Of a stretch of DNA of 64,000 nt, positions 61,795-64,000 are shown in pieces; position 1 is the first letter of the stretch; each line of letters starts with the position of its first letter. The notes under the pieces were generated by a model. The model saw nothing but the letters and a program-made list of their open reading frames with translations. It had not been told where the DNA came from and did no database searches. The position numbers and the translations under genes are program-made. The DNA is taken from positions 104,567 to 168,566 of the forward strand of contig NZ_BNAW01000012.1 of assembly GCF_014654205.1 (NCBI RefSeq), in the 5' to 3' direction. Origin of the DNA: Amycolatopsis bullii (lineage in GTDB: Bacteria; Actinomycetota; Actinomycetes; Mycobacteriales; Pseudonocardiaceae).

Positions 61795-62808
61795 GTGCGC
61801 TGGGCTGTCGTTCTGGTCTTCATGGCCGTGCTGGGCGGGGCGGCCCCCGCTTGGGCGGCTCCGGCTCCGGAGCCGTTGTGCACGATGAAGGACTCCCGGA
61901 TCGGCGAGCTGTCCGGCCTGGTCTCCGACGGGTCCAAGCTGTACGCGATCAACGACGGCGGCACGAAGGTCCAGGTGTTCGTGCTCGGCCGGGACTGCAA
62001 GGTGCAGAAGGTCCTCACGGACAAGACCGACCCGTTCGACGTCGAGGACCTGGCCCGGACGCCCGACGGAACGCTGTGGCTGTCCGACACCGGTGACAAC
62101 CAGAAGGGCAGGCTGACGGTCGCCCTGCTGGAGATGAGCCCGCAGGGCAAGGTCACCGTCCACCGGCTCACTTACCCCGACGGCCAGCACGACACCGAAG
62201 CGCTGATCATGGACAAGGCGGGCACGCCGTACCTGATCACCAAGGACGTCCTCGGCGAGGCCCGGGTGTACCGGCCCTCGGGTCCCCTGGCCAGCCCGGG
62301 ACCGACCAACCTGGAGAAGGTCGGCACGGTGAAGATCGCCACGACGGACACCCAGGGCGGTCCGGTGGGCTCGATCGGCTCGGTGCTGGTGACGGGCGGT
62401 GCTTCGGCGGCGGACGGCAGCGTGGTCGCGTTGCGGACTTACACGGATGCCTACGTGTACGCGGCCCCGGACGGAGATGTGCTGGCCGCGTTGCAGCGCA
62501 ACCCGGTGCGGATTCCGCTGCCGGGCGAGAAGCAGGGCGAGGCGATCGCGTTCGACCCCGACGGGACCCTGATTTCCGGCAGTGAAGGCGTCGGTCAGCC
62601 CCTCCGCGCGGTGCGGGGCGCGGCGGCACTGGCCGCGCAGTCCGGCGCACCGGCGGAGGGAACGACCTCGGCCGGCGCGAACGCGTCGTCCGGTTCGGCG
62701 GAGAACGGGGCCGGGCTCCCCGTCCTGCCTGCCGCCGGGATCACGCTCGCGGTGGTCGGCCTCGGCTGGTTCGGCTTCAGCAGGCTGCGCCGCCGAGCCC
62801 GCCGCTGA
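61795..62808 (+). CDS. Secreted beta-propeller-like protein with C-terminal anchor
   Basis: 337 residues: signal peptide to PAWAAP, beta-strand-rich ectodomain (GELSGLVSDGSKLYAIND, DPFDVEDLARTPDGTLWLSDTGDN, HDTEALIMDKAGTPYLITKD) in the style of propeller or phytase-esterase-like domains, a Ser/Gly/Ala linker and a terminal helix (LPAAGITLAVVGLGWFGF) with RLRRRARR behind it. GTG 61795 with GGAGG 7 bp upstream. Probably wall-facing; function unknown. Confidence 0.82.
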   Translation: MRWAVVLVFMAVLGGAAPAWAAPAPEPLCTMKDSRIGELSGLVSDGSKLYAINDGGTKVQVFVLGRDCKVQKVLTDKTDPFDVEDLARTPDGTLWLSDTGDNQKGRLTVALLEMSPQGKVTVHRLTYPDGQHDTEALIMDKAGTPYLITKDVLGEARVYRPSGPLASPGPTNLEKVGTVKIATTDTQGGPVGSIGSVLVTGGASAADGSVVALRTYTDAYVYAAPDGDVLAALQRNPVRIPLPGEKQGEAIAFDPDGTLISGSEGVGQPLRAVRGAAALAAQSGAPAEGTTSAGANASSGSAENGAGLPVLPAAGITLAVVGLGWFGFSRLRRRARR

Positions 62809-62882
62809 CCTTCGGCTCCCCACGGCCGAAGATCATCCGATCAGGTGGTTCTCCCGGGCCGTGCGAAAGCCCGGGTGTCCCC

Positions 62883-63608
62883 TCAAAGGCGCCGTAGGAC
62901 TGCCACGACCTTGCCGAGCACGGTGGCGTCGTCGCCCGGGATCGGCTCGTACGCCTCGTTGTGCGGCATCAGCCAGATGTGGCCGCCCTTGCGCTTGAAC
63001 GTCTTGACCGTGGCCTCGCCGTCGATCATCGCCGCGACGATGTCGCCGTTGTCCGCGTCCGGCTGCTGGCGGACCACGACCCAGTCGCCGTCGGTGATGG
63101 CCGCGTCGACCATTGAGTCACCGGTGACCTTCAGCAGGAACAGTTCGCCCTCGCCGACGATCTCCCGCGGCAGCGGGAAGACGTCCTCGATGGCCTGCTC
63201 GGCCAGCACCGGGCCACCGGCCGCGATCCGGCCGACCAGCGGCACGTACGCCGCCTTCGGCATGACCGGCTGCTGGTCCATCTCGATGCCCATGGGGTTG
63301 TCGTCGGTCGCCGAGAGGACGCCGACCGCGCGCGGGCGGTTCGCGTCCCGCCGCAGGTAGCCCTTGCGCTGCAGGGCGCGCAGCTGGTGCGAGACCGACG
63401 ACGTCGACGTCAGCCCCACCGCTTCGCCGATCTCGCGGACGCTCGGCGGGTAGCCGAACCGGCTCACCCACGAGCGGATCACGTCGAGCACCTGCTGCTG
63501 GCGGACGGTGAGGGTCTCGTCCACGTCGTACACCTCGGGCATGGCGTGCACCTTGCCCGAGCCGCCGGGGGACCCACTGGTCCTGCCCGCCTTGTTCTCC
63601 TTCGCCAC
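62883..63608 (-). CDS. lexA: SOS repressor LexA
   Basis: 241 residues from GTG 63608 (VAKENKAG), which has GGGAGG upstream. Winged HTH ([29 protein letters not shown]), cleavage site Ala130-Gly131 (RIAAGGP), catalytic Ser165 (GDSM) and Lys202 (VKTFKR). Represses SOS genes including recA and, by the boxes at 63743 and 63823, itself and the divergent gene. The longer N-terminal extension in the same frame is not supported by a ribosome site. Confidence 0.97.
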   Translation of the reverse strand: MAKENKAGRTSGSPGGSGKVHAMPEVYDVDETLTVRQQQVLDVIRSWVSRFGYPPSVREIGEAVGLTSTSSVSHQLRALQRKGYLRRDANRPRAVGVLSATDDNPMGIEMDQQPVMPKAAYVPLVGRIAAGGPVLAEQAIEDVFPLPREIVGEGELFLLKVTGDSMVDAAITDGDWVVVRQQPDADNGDIVAAMIDGEATVKTFKRKGGHIWLMPHNEAYEPIPGDDATVLGKVVAVLRRL

Positions 63609-63742
63609 TGCGTCGCCTCCCAGACGTTCGCTGCACGTATCTGCGCGCCGGCCGCCGCCCGCGGAGTTGCGGGCAGGCTCGCCGGCGGCATCTGCCCGGC
63701 AGATGCCCTGGTCACCGACGTTAGCCCCCGGGCACGACGATT

Positions 63743-63758
63743 TCAAACATCTGTTCGA
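63743..63758. promoter_or_regulatory. LexA box of lexA
   Basis: On the minus strand TCGAACAGATGTTTGA: GAAC-N4-GTTT, one mismatch from the SOS core; 135 bp upstream of the lexA start. Confidence 0.75.
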
Positions 63759-63782
63759 TCGACACGCCGTGTCCGCTCGATT

Positions 63783-63805
63783 TTGTCGGTGGCAGGTGGT
63801 AGACC
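63783..63805 (+). promoter_or_regulatory. PafBC-type promoter of the divergent gene
   Basis: TTGTCGGTG-N8-TAGACC matches TTGTCRGTG-N8-TANNNT except for the final base. Oriented toward the LysM-type gene at 63904. Confidence 0.65.
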
Positions 63806-63822
63806 TTCGCACGGGCGTTCGA

Positions 63823-63838
63823 TAGAACGCCTGTTCGA
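63823..63838. promoter_or_regulatory. LexA box of the divergent LysM-type gene
   Basis: TAGAACGCCTGTTCGA with an exact GAAC-N4-GTTC core, 66 bp before the start at 63904. An adjacent palindrome GCGTTC-GATA-GAACGC overlaps its left arm. Confidence 0.85.
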
Positions 63839-63903
63839 CCTTGATCCACGGGCCGCTCCCGGCCCGGGACAACGGGCGGACACAGGGTTTCGAGGAGGTT
63901 CGG

Positions 63904-64000
63904 ATGTCCATTCTGGCCGAACGCGGACACGTTCGCCCGGCGACCCCGGTCCCGGCGCCCCTCCGTCCCGTGCGCGTGCTGCGCGGGCGCCGCGGCGAGG
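63904..64000 (+). CDS. Start of a SOS-controlled protein in the Rv2719c/LysM position (partial)
   Basis: Only 32 codons are visible: [20 protein letters not shown] followed by [14 protein letters not shown] 63904 has GAGGAGG 5 bp upstream. Divergent from lexA with both a perfect LexA box and a PafBC-type promoter, exactly the place and control of mycobacterial Rv2719c, a LysM-containing cell-division modulator. The LysM domain itself would lie beyond the window, so the identity rests on context. Confidence 0.7.
   Translation, partial: MSILAERGHVRPATPVPAPLRPVRVLRGRRGE

Overview
The window is chromosomal DNA from a high-GC actinomycete. The conserved order DUF3046-recA-recX ... miaB-Rv2732c-like-DUF349-miaA-dapF ... 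hflX-lexA/LysM, the actinobacterial Sdh1-type succinate dehydrogenase, an XRE/DUF397 pair, frequent GTG starts and many -10-only (leaderless) starts point to the Pseudonocardiales, probably Amycolatopsis or a near relative. The genus is inferred from gene order and style; no database search was possible.

Layout. 1-4577 (minus): a translationally overlapping operon pdxA2-like > MFS carrier > DeoR regulator > lhr helicase (cut by the window edge), a likely tetronate/acid-sugar catabolic unit. 4914-9273 (plus): a membrane Hsp70-like protein, DUF3046, then recA and recX separated by two copies of a hairpin-rich repeat; recA carries both a LexA box and a PafBC-type promoter. 9482-11967 (minus): edd-eda, the Entner-Doudoroff pair. 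12216-16036 (plus): sdh operon with a CRP-like site, followed by a GNAT/amidohydrolase pair. 17684-21437: XRE/DUF397 pair, DUF1275 protein, VOC protein and SDR. 21513-24921 (minus): glutamate-type ABC transporter gluABCD. 25176-28176: two-component system facing an orphan TAXI binding lipoprotein.

28226-48728 is the accessory half. It holds a DUF2231 protein, a cysteine-rich COG2345 regulator, a coupled pair of secreted PAP2 phosphatase and sphingomyelinase-like/jacalin protein, and a pseudokinase. Next comes a carbohydrate locus: a 1349-residue double GH43, GH43-AbfB, GH43_24-CBM13 and a GH5 endoglycoceramidase-like enzyme. Its central divergent promoter region carries two LacI-family operators, and no LacI gene is present in the window. 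Two successive TetR/TetX-like flavin monooxygenase pairs follow, each with its own palindromic operator, and then a patch of decaying genes.

48806-64000 returns to the conserved core (miaB, miaA, dapF, valS, hflX, lexA). It is interrupted by a lower-GC gene of unknown function flanked by a 14-bp direct repeat, and by an ArsR/MFS/valS cluster. The window ends in lexA and the start of a divergent gene in the position of the mycobacterial SOS-induced LysM cell-division protein. Together the ends of the window hold the effector (recA), modulator (recX), repressor (lexA) and a probable checkpoint protein of the DNA-damage response.
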